Notes: generated by a model not told the origin, from the letters alone. 64,000 bases of DNA from Ruminococcaceae bacterium UBA7080 (GCA_002493595.1 DKZG01000006.1:62001-126000), one strand, 5' to 3'. Shown: positions 53,260 through 62,805, numbered from the stretch's first letter. Program-made: numbers and translations.

Positions 53260-54149
53260 TGACAGGAACAGTTAAAATCATCCTCAGTATTGCTGCCTAT
53301 ATCATTTTTGCACCGATACTCGGCGGAATTATGTCAGGTATTGACAGAAAAATAACTGCACGTATGCAGGGCAGACAGGGTCCTCCCGTACTTCAGCCAT
53401 TCTATGATGTAATCAAGCTTCTGAAAAAGGAAACGGTATTTGTAAACCATGTTCAGATTTTCTATCTGCTTACCTTCCTTTTCTTCGTCATATTCACAGG
53501 CTGCCTTTTCTTTGGCGGATTTGATTTGCTTATGGTGTTCTTTGCACTCACAACGGCAAATCTGTTTCTTATCCTTGCCGCAACAAGTGCCCACTCGCCT
53601 TATGCAAATATGGGTGCAAATCGTGAAATGATGCAAATGCTTGCATATGAACCTATGGTACTTCTTACTGCTGTTGGATTTTATCTTGCGACCGGAACCT
53701 TTAAAGTAAGAGAGATTGTTACCAGTTCTTCAGCATTGCCTATTTTAATGCTCCCGGGTGTATTTGTAGGCTTTGTATTTATTCTTACAATCAAGCTCAG
53801 AAAACATCCCTTTGACCTTGCAACAAGCCATCATGCCCACCAGGAAATGGTTAAGGGTATCACCACGGAGTTTTCAGGTGAAATGTTTGCGATTGTTGAA
53901 ATTGCACACTGGTATGAAAACGTATTTCTTATGGGTGTTATTGCACTCTTCTTTATTAATGCAAACTGGTGGACAATCCTTATCGCTCTTGCAGCAATTT
54001 CAGTCACTTACACCGTGCTTATCCTTGTGGATAATACAAACGCCCGACTTAAATGGCAAAAAATGTTTAAGAATTCATGGATTGTAACCATTATCGCAGG
54101 TGCACTTAACGTATTTATTCTTGAAGTATTGACCAAGGGGGTAGTATAA
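53259..54149 (+). CDS. echB: Ech hydrogenase subunit EchB (NuoH-like)
   Basis: Membrane subunit that anchors the hydrogenase module, homologous to NuoH. The start chosen is ATG at 53259, overlapping the echA stop (TGATG) behind AGGAGGTG. The 296 residues contain about eight helices and the NuoH-type loops ARMQGRQGPPVLQPFYDVIKL and GFYLATGTFKVRE, followed by HPFDLATSHHAHQEMV with acidic residue positions before EFSGEMFAIVE. These charged loops are central for coupling in complex I. Confidence 0.94.
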   Translation: MTGTVKIILSIAAYIIFAPILGGIMSGIDRKITARMQGRQGPPVLQPFYDVIKLLKKETVFVNHVQIFYLLTFLFFVIFTGCLFFGGFDLLMVFFALTTANLFLILAATSAHSPYANMGANREMMQMLAYEPMVLLTAVGFYLATGTFKVREIVTSSSALPILMLPGVFVGFVFILTIKLRKHPFDLATSHHAHQEMVKGITTEFSGEMFAIVEIAHWYENVFLMGVIALFFINANWWTILIALAAISVTYTVLILVDNTNARLKWQKMFKNSWIVTIIAGALNVFILEVLTKGVV

Positions 54150-54584
54150 ATGGCTGATGTAACGAAATCACCATGGATTATGCATTATGACGGTTCAAGC
54201 TGTAATGGCTGTGATATAGAAGTTCTCGCCTGCCTGACTCCCGTTTATGATGTTGAACGTTTTGGTGTAATAAATACCGGTAATCCTAAGCACGCCGACA
54301 TTCTGCTTATCACAGGTTCTGTCAATGAACAGAACAAAGATGTTGTAAAGCAGATTTATGAGCAGATGACAGAGCCTAAGGTCGTTTGTGCAATTGGCAT
54401 CTGTGCCTGCAACGGCGGTGTATTTAAAGACTGCTACAATATACTCGGCGGTGTTGACAAGGTTATTCCTGTCGATATATATGTACCCGGCTGCGCAGCA
54501 AGACCGGAGGCTATTATTGACGGCGTTGTTAAATCACTTGCTCTGCTTAAAGAAAAAAGCCAAAAGCTTAAGGAGGGAAAATAA
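54150..54584 (+). CDS. echC: Ech hydrogenase small subunit EchC
   Basis: The small [NiFe] subunit homologous to NuoB; 144 residues. It holds the proximal [4Fe-4S] cluster: Cys18 and Cys21 (SSCNGCDIE), Cys85 (AIGIC) and Cys115 (VPGC) occupy the ligand positions. It passes electrons between the EchF clusters and the nickel site in EchE. It starts directly after the echB stop with AAGGGGG upstream. Confidence 0.95.
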   Translation: MADVTKSPWIMHYDGSSCNGCDIEVLACLTPVYDVERFGVINTGNPKHADILLITGSVNEQNKDVVKQIYEQMTEPKVVCAIGICACNGGVFKDCYNILGGVDKVIPVDIYVPGCAARPEAIIDGVVKSLALLKEKSQKLKEGK

Positions 54585-54974
54585 ATGAGAGAAGCATATA
54601 CTCTTGAAACAGTAGATATTCCGACCCTCTATAAAATAATGCTTGAAAAGCAGCGTGCAGGCTACCGCCTTGCACAGATTTGTGCAACAGCCTTTGAGGG
54701 TTATAATGAACTGATATATTCAGTCGCAATGGATTATAAATTTGAAAATTATAAGGTAATCGTTCCTATCGAAGAGGAAATCAATACCATTTCAGACTTT
54801 TTCCCGTCAGCAATGCTCTATGAAAATGAAATGAAAGAGCTTTTTGATGTTCAGATAAAGTCCATTAATCCCGATTTTAACAATAAGCTTTACCGAATTG
54901 CAAAAAAGGCACCTTTCAAAAAAGAAGTTAAGGATGCCGTAAAAATTGTTAAAAAAGAAGAGGAGGCAAAATAA
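54585..54974 (+). CDS. echD: Ech hydrogenase subunit EchD
   Basis: A 129-residue subunit homologous to NuoC (30 kDa subunit), with the family segment SDFFPSAMLYENEMKELFDV. It is a structural part of the hydrophilic arm without cofactors. The C terminus is Lys/Glu-rich. Its stop overlaps the echE start by one base. Confidence 0.9.
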   Translation: MREAYTLETVDIPTLYKIMLEKQRAGYRLAQICATAFEGYNELIYSVAMDYKFENYKVIVPIEEEINTISDFFPSAMLYENEMKELFDVQIKSINPDFNNKLYRIAKKAPFKKEVKDAVKIVKKEEEAK

Positions 54975-56053
54975 TGGGTGAAAAATCAGTAGTTCCTTTC
55001 GGTCCTCAGCACCCTGTACTTCCTGAGCCCATTCATCTGGATTTAGTACTTGAGGATGAAAAGGTAGTTGAGGCAATTCCGTCAATCGGCTTTGTTCACA
55101 GGGGCCTCGAAAGCCTGGCAGAAAAAAGAGATTTTAACGATTATCAATATGTAATAGAAAGAATATGCGGCATATGCTCATTCAAGCACGGTATGTGCTA
55201 CTGTGAAGCACTTGAAAACATTTTTGATGCAGAGGTTCCCGAAAGAGCAAAATTTTTAAGAACCATATGGGGGGAAATGAGCCGCATTCATTCGCACCTG
55301 CTCTGGCTCGGTCTTTTGGCTGATGCCTTTGGCTTTGATGCACTCTTTATGCAATGCTGGAGGATGAGAGAAAAGGTGCTTGACATGTTCGAAGCATCCA
55401 CTGGCGGACGTGTCATTTTCTCGGTAAACAAAATCGGCGGTGTGCTAAAGGATATGGACTCCTCTATGCTCAAAAGCTTTGTTGATATTTTCAACAATAT
55501 GGAAATTGAACTCAAAAAGCTTGTAAAAACTTTTCTAAACGACTATACTGTCGAATCACGCTTAAGGGGCGTAGGTATTCTTACTAAAGAGGATGCCATC
55601 CGTCTCGGTGCAGTAGGTCCTATGGCAAGAGCTGCGGGCATCGAGCTTGACACACGTAAAATAGGTTACGAGGCTTATGACAGGGTTGAATTTGAAATCA
55701 TTACATCAAATGAATGTGACGGCTACGCAAGATGCGCTGTTCGCATAGGTGAAATATTTCAATCCATCAATATTATAAGACAGCTGGTTGATAAAATACC
55801 TGAAGGTCCTATTGCAATTCAAATTAAAGGCAATCCTGAAGGTGAAGGCTTCGCAAGAGCCGAACAGCCGCGAGGCGAAGCAATATATTATGCAAAGGCA
55901 AATGGTACAAAATTTCTGGAAAGACTTAGAGTGCGCACGCCTACATTCACAAATATAGAGTCGCTTATTCATATTCTTCCCGGTTCAGAGCTTGCTGATG
56001 TTCCGCTTCAGATACTGACAATTGACCCTTGTATCAGCTGTACCGAAAGATAA
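54974..56053 (+). CDS. echE: Ech hydrogenase large (NiFe) subunit EchE
   Basis: Carries the nickel-iron centre; homologous to NuoD. The 359 residues have both nickel ligand pairs: Cys65 and Cys68 in RICGICSFKH, and Cys353 and Cys356 in DPCISCTER at the very end. The chain ends three residues after the last cysteine, so there is no C-terminal extension for a maturation protease to remove. The GEMSRIHSHLLWLG helix is also typical. Confidence 0.96.
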   Translation: MGEKSVVPFGPQHPVLPEPIHLDLVLEDEKVVEAIPSIGFVHRGLESLAEKRDFNDYQYVIERICGICSFKHGMCYCEALENIFDAEVPERAKFLRTIWGEMSRIHSHLLWLGLLADAFGFDALFMQCWRMREKVLDMFEASTGGRVIFSVNKIGGVLKDMDSSMLKSFVDIFNNMEIELKKLVKTFLNDYTVESRLRGVGILTKEDAIRLGAVGPMARAAGIELDTRKIGYEAYDRVEFEIITSNECDGYARCAVRIGEIFQSINIIRQLVDKIPEGPIAIQIKGNPEGEGFARAEQPRGEAIYYAKANGTKFLERLRVRTPTFTNIESLIHILPGSELADVPLQILTIDPCISCTER

Positions 56054-56067
56054 GGAGGCAGAGTATT

Positions 56068-56649
56068 ATGGCAATTATGAATTTCTCTTTTACAGCTTTA
56101 AAGAATCTGTTTTCAAAGCCTGCTACAAACAATTATCCTGAAGTACCAAGAGAATATCCAAAACGCAGCAGAGGTCATATTGAAATCAGCATTGACGACT
56201 GTATTATGTGCGGCATTTGCTCGCGCAAGTGTATGTCAGGTGCAATCAAGGTTGACAGAAACACAAAAACCTGGTCTATAGAAAGAATGGGATGCGTTCA
56301 GTGCGGCGCGTGTGTAAATGCATGTCCTAAAAAATGTCTTTCCATCGTACCGGGATATACTGAACCCTCAGCCGAAAAAACGGTTGATACATACAATCAG
56401 CCTATTCCTGAAACAAAACCGGGTAAAATTACAAATGATATGTCAAAGTGCATACTCTGCGGACTTTGTGCAAGAAAGTGCCCTCAGGAATGCATTACCG
56501 TTGACAGAACAGGTGAAAAAACCTGGTCAATTGACCGCGACAAGTGTGTTCAGTGCGGCGCATGCATTGATGCCTGTCTGAAATTCAAAGCACTCAGCAC
56601 AACACAAGATGACGGCGAAAAGGGTATCGTTACACTGCATAAGGAGTAA
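56068..56649 (+). CDS. echF: Ech hydrogenase ferredoxin-like subunit EchF with four [4Fe-4S] motifs
   Basis: The electron-entry subunit, homologous to NuoI. The start chosen is ATG at 56068 behind TAAGGAGG; the longer frame overlaps echE. The 193 residues contain four CxxCxxCxxxC motifs at Cys45-55, 76-86, 128-138 and 160-170. The second pair is a copy of the first: both halves have the order cluster motif, VDR, KTWSI(E/D)R, cluster motif, offset by 83-84 residues. Known EchF proteins have two clusters, so this one is duplicated. Sequence after Cys170 diverges. Confidence 0.93.
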   Translation: MAIMNFSFTALKNLFSKPATNNYPEVPREYPKRSRGHIEISIDDCIMCGICSRKCMSGAIKVDRNTKTWSIERMGCVQCGACVNACPKKCLSIVPGYTEPSAEKTVDTYNQPIPETKPGKITNDMSKCILCGLCARKCPQECITVDRTGEKTWSIDRDKCVQCGACIDACLKFKALSTTQDDGEKGIVTLHKE

Positions 56650-56654
56650 TCCTG

Positions 56655-58742
56655 ATGACAAAAAAAATAACCTTTCACGGTATAGTTCAGGGTATAGGCT
56701 TTAGGCCTTCAGCCCTGCATATCGCAAAGGACCTTGGCGTTAAAGGTCAGGTTAAAAACTCCGGCGGGAGCGTGGAGCTTATCATTCAATCCGATAAACA
56801 GGCGTTGGACGAATTTGTCCGACGCCTTATTGCCATGTTTGATATTAAAAAATATGAAATGCAAAGTATGGATGAAAAAGATTTTGATGATTTTAAAATT
56901 GTCCATTCAGAAAAGGATACCTGTACGCCGTATCTGACTCCGGACCTTGCTACCTGCAGGGACTGTGAAAATGAAATGGCAGACAAAGCAAACCGCAGAT
57001 ACCATCACCCTTTCATCAGCTGTATAAACTGCGGACCCAGATATACAATAATGAATACCCTTCCCTATGACAGAGAAAATACGGCTATGTCGGTATTTGA
57101 TATATGCACCGGCTGCAAAGATGAATACACAAATGCCATGAACAGACGCTGCCATGCTCAAACAATTGCCTGTCATGCATGCGGACCTGAAACCAATATA
57201 AGCATAGACACTGCAGCTGAAATTTTAAAACAGGGAAAGATACTTGCAATAAAAGATATCGGCGGATACCATCTTGCCTGCAGGACAGACTGCGCAAACG
57301 CGGTAAATACAATCAGACAGCTTAAGGGCAGAGAAACAAAGCCCTTTGCAGTGATGTTTTCATCAATCGGGGAAATTGAAAAGTATTGTAAAGTAAATGA
57401 ACAGGAAAAAGCACTTCTGCTCTCCCCTGCCAGACCTATTGTACTGTTGGAAAAAATAAGAGATTTTGATAAGTGTGTCTGCGGTGACAGCGATTATATC
57501 GGTGCATTTCTGCCTTGCAATCCGATACAAATTATGATACTGGCTGAAATTTCGCCCCTGGTTATGACCAGTGCAAATATCAGCGGTGAACCGATTACGA
57601 TTGATGATCAAAAAATTCAAAAATTCGCAGTCGATGTTTTGTCGCACAACCGTGAAATTCTTACACCTATTGATGACAGCATTGTATTTGTAAATGCCGG
57701 CAGAACACAATTCGTACGACGTGCACGAGGATATGTTCCCCTTGCTATAGAAACAGACGTTAAAGCCAAACAGGACACACTGTGCCTCGGCGGCGATCTC
57801 AAAGCAGTATTTGGCTTTCACCGTGATAATCACGTATTCCTCAGCCAGTATTTCGGTGATTTGGATAATCCCGATACATTTAAAAGCTATAAAGATAATA
57901 TAAAAAGATTTGCAGCTCTTCATGGATTTAAAGCCGAAAAGGTTGCAGCAGACATGCATCCCGGTTATTATTCAACAAATTTATACACCGGTGCTTTAAA
58001 AATACAGCATCATAAAGCACATGCTGCTTCCGTAATAGCCGAACATAAACTTAAAGGGGATGTATTATGCTTTTCCTTTGACGGAACAGGATATGGCGAT
58101 GACGGTGCAATATGGGGCAGCGAGGTCTTTTTATTCAGTCAAAATCAATTCACACGGGTTAAACATTTGGAATATACGAAAATGCCGGCATCAGATGAGA
58201 TATCAAAGAATGCAAGACTGGCTTTGGACTGCTATCTGGGCGGCAACGCACTGATTGACAGCGCTGTAAAAAATGATATCAATACGATTTTATCCTCCAG
58301 CATGGGAAGACTGTTTGATGCAGTATGTTCCCTTCTGGATATTAAGCACTACAATTCCTATGAGGGTGAATGTGCCTGTGCACTGGAGCGTGCAGCAAAA
58401 AAAGCAAAAAAAGCCTATATGCTGACTCCTTCCTTTCATCCGGTAAAAATACTCAGCGAAATAAAAGCCGCTATAGGCAAAGCATCTGTGCAGGAGCTTG
58501 CCCTGGGCTTTCACATGCTGATCTGTGATTTAATATGCATTCAGGCTGAAAAATATAAAAAACTTTACAGTGTAAATCAGATTGCACTGAGCGGAGGTGT
58601 GTTCAATAACAGAATTATAACCGCTTCCACAATTTTAACACTTGAAGAAAAGGGGTTTTCGGTGTATATTAATGAAAAAGTACCCTGCGGTGACGGAGGC
58701 ATTGCTCTCGGTCAAGCCTATATAGCAGGATTGGAGGACTGA
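56655..58742 (+). CDS. hypF: Carbamoyltransferase HypF
   Basis: Makes the carbamoyl group that becomes cyanide ligands of the NiFe centre. The 695 residues show the acylphosphatase domain (GIVQGIGFRPSALHIA), two zinc-finger segments (CRDCENEM, CINCGPRYT, CTGCKDEY, CHACGP), the YrdC-like domain (IKDIGGYHLACR, KPFAVMF) and the Kae1-like carbamoyltransferase domain (HHKAHAASVIAEH, FSFDGTGYGDDGAIWGSE). It is slightly short compared with E. coli HypF (750) but complete. It begins 5 nt after echF. Confidence 0.96.
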   Translation: MTKKITFHGIVQGIGFRPSALHIAKDLGVKGQVKNSGGSVELIIQSDKQALDEFVRRLIAMFDIKKYEMQSMDEKDFDDFKIVHSEKDTCTPYLTPDLATCRDCENEMADKANRRYHHPFISCINCGPRYTIMNTLPYDRENTAMSVFDICTGCKDEYTNAMNRRCHAQTIACHACGPETNISIDTAAEILKQGKILAIKDIGGYHLACRTDCANAVNTIRQLKGRETKPFAVMFSSIGEIEKYCKVNEQEKALLLSPARPIVLLEKIRDFDKCVCGDSDYIGAFLPCNPIQIMILAEISPLVMTSANISGEPITIDDQKIQKFAVDVLSHNREILTPIDDSIVFVNAGRTQFVRRARGYVPLAIETDVKAKQDTLCLGGDLKAVFGFHRDNHVFLSQYFGDLDNPDTFKSYKDNIKRFAALHGFKAEKVAADMHPGYYSTNLYTGALKIQHHKAHAASVIAEHKLKGDVLCFSFDGTGYGDDGAIWGSEVFLFSQNQFTRVKHLEYTKMPASDEISKNARLALDCYLGGNALIDSAVKNDINTILSSSMGRLFDAVCSLLDIKHYNSYEGECACALERAAKKAKKAYMLTPSFHPVKILSEIKAAIGKASVQELALGFHMLICDLICIQAEKYKKLYSVNQIALSGGVFNNRIITASTILTLEEKGFSVYINEKVPCGDGGIALGQAYIAGLED

Positions 58743-58744
58743 CA

Positions 58745-58960
58745 ATGTGTGTAGCAGCACCCGGCAAAATCATTGAAATAAACGGCGATACTGCCGTAGT
58801 TGATTATAATGGAAATAAGGTTAAAGCAAATAAAGGGATAGTTGATGTAAAAATCGGTGACTGGGCGCTTGTTCACGCCGGTTTAATTATCCAGATTATT
58901 TCTGATAACGAAGCTGAAAACATGCTTGAGATATTTAACGAGCTGGGAGATCTGGCGTGA
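58745..58960 (+). CDS. hypC: Hydrogenase assembly chaperone HypC
   Basis: A 71-residue HypC/HupF-family chaperone that, with HypD, carries the Fe(CN)2CO unit and delivers it to the large subunit. The essential Cys2 is present in MCVAAPGKI; the GDWALVHAG segment is typical. It starts 2 nt after hypF and overlaps hypD. Confidence 0.95.
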   Translation: MCVAAPGKIIEINGDTAVVDYNGNKVKANKGIVDVKIGDWALVHAGLIIQIISDNEAENMLEIFNELGDLA

Positions 58961-60000
58961 TGAACATTACGGATATCACAAAATTCCTGAATGAATATGA
59001 CGGCGAGCCTGTTACCTTTATGGAGGTTTGCGGAACCCATACCGCAGCCATAAGTGAAAACGGTATCCCATCCATTTTGAGTAATAAAATCAAGCTTATC
59101 AGCGGACCCGGATGCCCCGTATGTGTTACTGTTTCCGCTTATATTGACAAACTGTGCAAGCTCGCGCTGCAGGATAACACCTGCATAGTAACCTTTGGTG
59201 ATTTAATCAGAGTACCCGGTTATACCTCTTCATTACAGGAAATAAAATCAAGGGGCGGCAAAGTAAAAATGGTATACTCCCCCTTCGAAATCATCGACCT
59301 TGCAAAAAGCAATAAAAATACCCTATTCATTTTTGCTGCAGTCGGCTTTGAAACCACTACACCCATCTATGCTGTTTTGCTGGATAAGATTATCAAAGAA
59401 AATATAGACAATATAAAACTTCTGACTGCACTGAAAACAATGCCGGCTGCTATTGATGCGCTGTGCAGCATGGGCAATAAAATTGACGGATTTATCGCTC
59501 CCGGACACGTCAGTGTTATAACAGGAGCAAATGAATTTAAACCGCTTGCCGAAAAATACAACCTGCCTTTTGCAGTCAGCGGTTTTAAAGGTGAAGAGCT
59601 TTTGGCATCAATTTATGCACTTGTAAAGCTAAAAGACCAAGGGCGGGTAATTAATCTTTACAAATCAGCAGTTAACAACAACGGAAATGAAGCGGCTAAG
59701 AAACTTGTTCATAAATACTTTGAGCCCTGCACTGCTGTATGGCGCGGAATTGGCGAAATACCAAATTCAGGCATGGCACTGAAGGATGATTTCCTTATTT
59801 ATGATGCAGGCAGCCGATATGTTACCGAAGACAATATAAAAAATAAAGGATGCAGATGCGGTGAGATTATCACAGGCTTTACTTCACCTAACGATTGCCC
59901 CCTGTTTGGCAGGATATGTACACCGCAAAATCCTCAGGGCGCCTGTATGGTTTCAAACGAAGGCTCCTGTTTTCACTATTACATTAACAACAGAGGTTAG
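58960..60000 (+). CDS. hypD: Hydrogenase formation protein HypD
   Basis: Iron-sulfur scaffold on which the Fe(CN)2CO unit is built. The start chosen is ATG at 58960 sharing a base with the hypC stop; a GTG one codon earlier is possible. The 346 residues contain FMEVCGTHT, GPGCPVCVT with the essential cysteines, GFETTTP, PGHVSVITG, and the C-terminal cluster ligands in CRCGEIITG, CPLFGRIC and GACMVSNEGSC. Confidence 0.96.
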   Translation: MNITDITKFLNEYDGEPVTFMEVCGTHTAAISENGIPSILSNKIKLISGPGCPVCVTVSAYIDKLCKLALQDNTCIVTFGDLIRVPGYTSSLQEIKSRGGKVKMVYSPFEIIDLAKSNKNTLFIFAAVGFETTTPIYAVLLDKIIKENIDNIKLLTALKTMPAAIDALCSMGNKIDGFIAPGHVSVITGANEFKPLAEKYNLPFAVSGFKGEELLASIYALVKLKDQGRVINLYKSAVNNNGNEAAKKLVHKYFEPCTAVWRGIGEIPNSGMALKDDFLIYDAGSRYVTEDNIKNKGCRCGEIITGFTSPNDCPLFGRICTPQNPQGACMVSNEGSCFHYYINNRG

Positions 60001-60003
60001 AAT

Positions 60004-60984
60004 ATGAAAATCACACTTGCTCACGGCAGCGGCGGAAAATCAACATCCGATTTAATTGAAGCGGTTTTTGCAAAACATTTTTCAAACCCAATACTCAATA
60101 TGATGGAGGACAGTGCTGTTGTATGCGCTTCGCCTAAAATTGCTGTTACAACAGATTCCTTTGTCGTAACACCTTTGCTATTTAAAGGCGGAGATATCGG
60201 CAGACTGTCAGTGTGCGGAACGGTAAACGATTTGCTGATGCGCGGTGCCGTGCCGAAATATATTACCTCCGCCTTCATTATTGAAGAGGGTGCAGACACA
60301 GAAACACTGAACACAATTGCCAAATCAATGGCTGATACTGCAAAGGAAGCCGGTGTTACCGTCATCTGCGGTGACACCAAGGTTATAGAAGGCAGCGGCG
60401 GCATATATATCAACACAACCGGCGTCGGCTTTGTCAAACAGAGCACAGATATTGTATCAACGAATCTGCGCGAAGGCGATGCAATTGTGGTAAGCGGGAA
60501 TATGGGAGACCATCATGCTGCCATACTCTCCGCCCGAATGGGTATTGAAAACAATATAAAATCCGATAATGCCCCGCTGGGTGAAATGGTAGCAGAAATG
60601 CTGAAAAAGGGCATTGAACTTCACTGTATGCGTGATATTACACGCGGAGGACTCGGCACTGTATTAAACGAGCTTGCAAAAGCTTCAAAAGTAAACATAG
60701 AGCTTATTGAAAATAAAATACCTATTAACCATGAAGTAAAAGCATTTGCTAAAATTCTGGGACTTGACATACTCCACATGGGTAATGAAGGCAAGATGGT
60801 TGCCGTTATGCCGAAAGAGCAGGCGGACAAAGCTGTTAAAATTATCAGAAACTGCAAATATGGTGAAAATGCACAGGTAATCGGAGAAGTAAAACATGGT
60901 ACAGGTGTAACGCTTATTACACCAATCGGCGGAAAACGGCAAATAAATGTACTTTATGGTGAAGGACTGCCCAGAATATGCTGA
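60004..60984 (+). CDS. hypE: Hydrogenase expression/formation protein HypE
   Basis: Dehydrates the carbamoyl group received from HypF on its C-terminal cysteine to give thiocyanate. The 326 residues show the AIR-synthase fold (AHGSGGKST, SGNMGDHHAAI, RDITRGGLGTVLNELA) and end in the required PRIC. It closes the ech-hyp operon. hypA and hypB, needed for nickel insertion, are not in the window. Confidence 0.97.
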   Translation: MKITLAHGSGGKSTSDLIEAVFAKHFSNPILNMMEDSAVVCASPKIAVTTDSFVVTPLLFKGGDIGRLSVCGTVNDLLMRGAVPKYITSAFIIEEGADTETLNTIAKSMADTAKEAGVTVICGDTKVIEGSGGIYINTTGVGFVKQSTDIVSTNLREGDAIVVSGNMGDHHAAILSARMGIENNIKSDNAPLGEMVAEMLKKGIELHCMRDITRGGLGTVLNELAKASKVNIELIENKIPINHEVKAFAKILGLDILHMGNEGKMVAVMPKEQADKAVKIIRNCKYGENAQVIGEVKHGTGVTLITPIGGKRQINVLYGEGLPRIC

Positions 60985-61002
60985 AAATCCAAAAATAACA
61001 AA

Positions 61003-61050
61003 TGTCAGAAACAGATATGAAAAATAGTCTGTTCCTGACATTTTATCTTT
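61003..61050 (+). terminator. Terminator after hypE
   Basis: A 13-bp stem with one mismatch (61003-61015 with 61028-61040), 12-nt loop and a T-rich tail. Confidence 0.8.
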
Positions 61051-61251
61051 TATGCCTATTATGCGGTTATAATTTGTAATAGTATTATCATAAATATAGG
61101 ATGAATGCTTTTTTATGTTATTTTTTGTCAAAGATTATTTTTGTCAAAAAAACAACCATACAACAGGAATAACATCAAAAATGTCAAGATACAAGTCCTT
61201 GTGTCAATTATGAATAGATTGTAAAATACAACCGCCTATATGCGCGAAATA
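61051..61251. promoter_or_regulatory. Non-coding region before nfeD with repeated TGTCAA
   Basis: No gene. TGTCAA occurs four times, starting at 61126, 61142, 61182 and 61202, and a near-perfect 8-bp dyad GATACAAG/CTTGTGTC sits at 61188-61205. These may be regulator sites for the nfeD promoter, but nothing confirms it. Confidence 0.3.
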
Positions 61252-61280
61252 TTGAATTTTAACACAAGATATGGTATAAT
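61252..61280 (+). promoter_or_regulatory. Sigma-A promoter of nfeD and the SPFH gene
   Basis: TTGAAT, 17-nt spacer and perfect TATAAT; leader of about 75 nt. Confidence 0.75.
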
Positions 61281-61360
61281 ATAGATACAATATACAAAGC
61301 AAGCAATTGTGTATTGACAGCATTATTAATAATGTTAACAAAAATGCGGAGGTGATTTCA

Positions 61361-61816
61361 ATGGTTGAAATTACGCAAACAGCAATGTATATTTTTTGGG
61401 CAGCAGCAATTGTTATTTTCGGCATCGCTGAGGCTGTTACAGTTCAGCTGGTTTCAATATGGTTTGTACTGGCGGCAATCGCAGCACTCATTGCGGCACT
61501 GGCCGGAGCCACGCCTCTTGTGCAGGTTATTGTATTTATTGCAGCTGCGGTTTTGGCACTTGTAATCACAAGGCCGCTCGTAAAAAAATATATTAATCCA
61601 AAAAAAGAGTATACTAATGCAGACAAGGTTATCGGTCAAATCGGTATCGTAGCTGAAGAGATTAACAATATCAAGGCTACAGGTCAGGTGAAGATAGACG
61701 GAAAAATTTGGACTGCAAGGGCAAATAACAACAGTATCATTTGCCCTGATAATGAAGTTATCATTGATAAAATCGAAGGGGTAAAGCTGATTGTTCATTC
61801 AAAAAATTCACAATAA
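61361..61816 (+). CDS. NfeD family membrane protein
   Basis: A 151-residue short-form NfeD protein. The start chosen is ATG at 61361 behind GGAGGTGA; the upstream codons overlap the leader. Three or four membrane helices (about 8-75) with WFVLAAIAALIAAL precede an OB-fold domain (about 95-150: GQIGIVAEEINN, GQVKIDGKIWTA). NfeD proteins partner with SPFH proteins, and one follows 36 nt downstream. Confidence 0.9.
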   Translation: MVEITQTAMYIFWAAAIVIFGIAEAVTVQLVSIWFVLAAIAALIAALAGATPLVQVIVFIAAAVLALVITRPLVKKYINPKKEYTNADKVIGQIGIVAEEINNIKATGQVKIDGKIWTARANNNSIICPDNEVIIDKIEGVKLIVHSKNSQ

Positions 61817-61852
61817 AAATTTTATTAACCATTTAAACGAAGGAGATAATTT

Positions 61853-62776
61853 ATGGAACTTTTTATTATACTTGGCTTAATCATTGTTGCCATCATTGTG
61901 CTTATTCTGACTAATGTCAGAGTTGTTCCGCAGTCAAAGGCGTATGTTATTGAGCGACTGGGAACATACTTTGCAACATGGGAAACCGGTATTCATGTTA
62001 AAATACCTTTCATTGACAGAATTGCAAAAATCGTTTCACTCAAAGAGCAGGTTGTTGATTTTAAACCGCAGCCTGTTATCACAAAGGATAACGTTACCAT
62101 GCAGATTGACACAGTTGTCTTTTACCAAATTACCGATCCAAAGCTTTATACCTACGGTGTAGAAAGCCCTATCTCAGCTATTGAGAATCTCTCTGCAACT
62201 ACACTGCGTAACATTATCGGTGAGCTTGAACTTGACTCCACACTTACCTCACGTGATACAATCAACGCAAAAATCAGAGTCATTCTTGACGAAGCGACCG
62301 ACCCATGGGGTATTAAGGTAAACCGTGTTGAGCTAAAAAACATCATACCGCCGAGAGAAATTCAGGACGCCATGGAAAAACAGATGAAAGCTGAACGCGA
62401 GCGCCGTGAAGCTATCCTCAGAGCGGAGGGTGAAAAGCAGTCAAGAATTCTCGTTGCCGAAGGTCATAAGGAGTCTAAAATTCTGGAAGCTGAGGCTGAA
62501 AAACAGTCGGCAATTCTCCACGCAGAAGCCGTTAAAGAGGCTAAGGTTCGCGAAGCTGAAGGTGAAGCCGAAGCTATACTTAAGGTTCAGACTGCAACTG
62601 CAGATGCAATCAAGCTCTTAAATGAGGCTGATGCAAATGAAGCAGTTATAAAACTGAAATCTCTTGAAGCTTTCGCTAAAGCAGCCGACGGTCAGGCAAC
62701 AAAAATCATTATCCCATCGGAAATCCAGGGTATTGCAGGTCTTGCCGAGGGTGTTACCCAGGCAGTAAGAAAATAA
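61853..62776 (+). CDS. SPFH/band 7 (stomatin-like) membrane scaffold protein
   Basis: A 307-residue protein of the QmcA/stomatin group: an N-terminal membrane helix (about 2-22), the SPFH domain (about 25-190; VVPQSKAYVIERLG, LKEQVVDFKPQPV, DPWGIKVNRVELKNI), then a long Ala/Glu/Lys coiled coil (about 175-270) that drives ring or sheet assembly. With NfeD it probably organises membrane domains, as FloT/YuaF do in B. subtilis. Confidence 0.93.
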   Translation: MELFIILGLIIVAIIVLILTNVRVVPQSKAYVIERLGTYFATWETGIHVKIPFIDRIAKIVSLKEQVVDFKPQPVITKDNVTMQIDTVVFYQITDPKLYTYGVESPISAIENLSATTLRNIIGELELDSTLTSRDTINAKIRVILDEATDPWGIKVNRVELKNIIPPREIQDAMEKQMKAERERREAILRAEGEKQSRILVAEGHKESKILEAEAEKQSAILHAEAVKEAKVREAEGEAEAILKVQTATADAIKLLNEADANEAVIKLKSLEAFAKAADGQATKIIIPSEIQGIAGLAEGVTQAVRK

Positions 62777-62805
62777 AATTCATACAAAATAAGCATTATG
62801 CAAGG

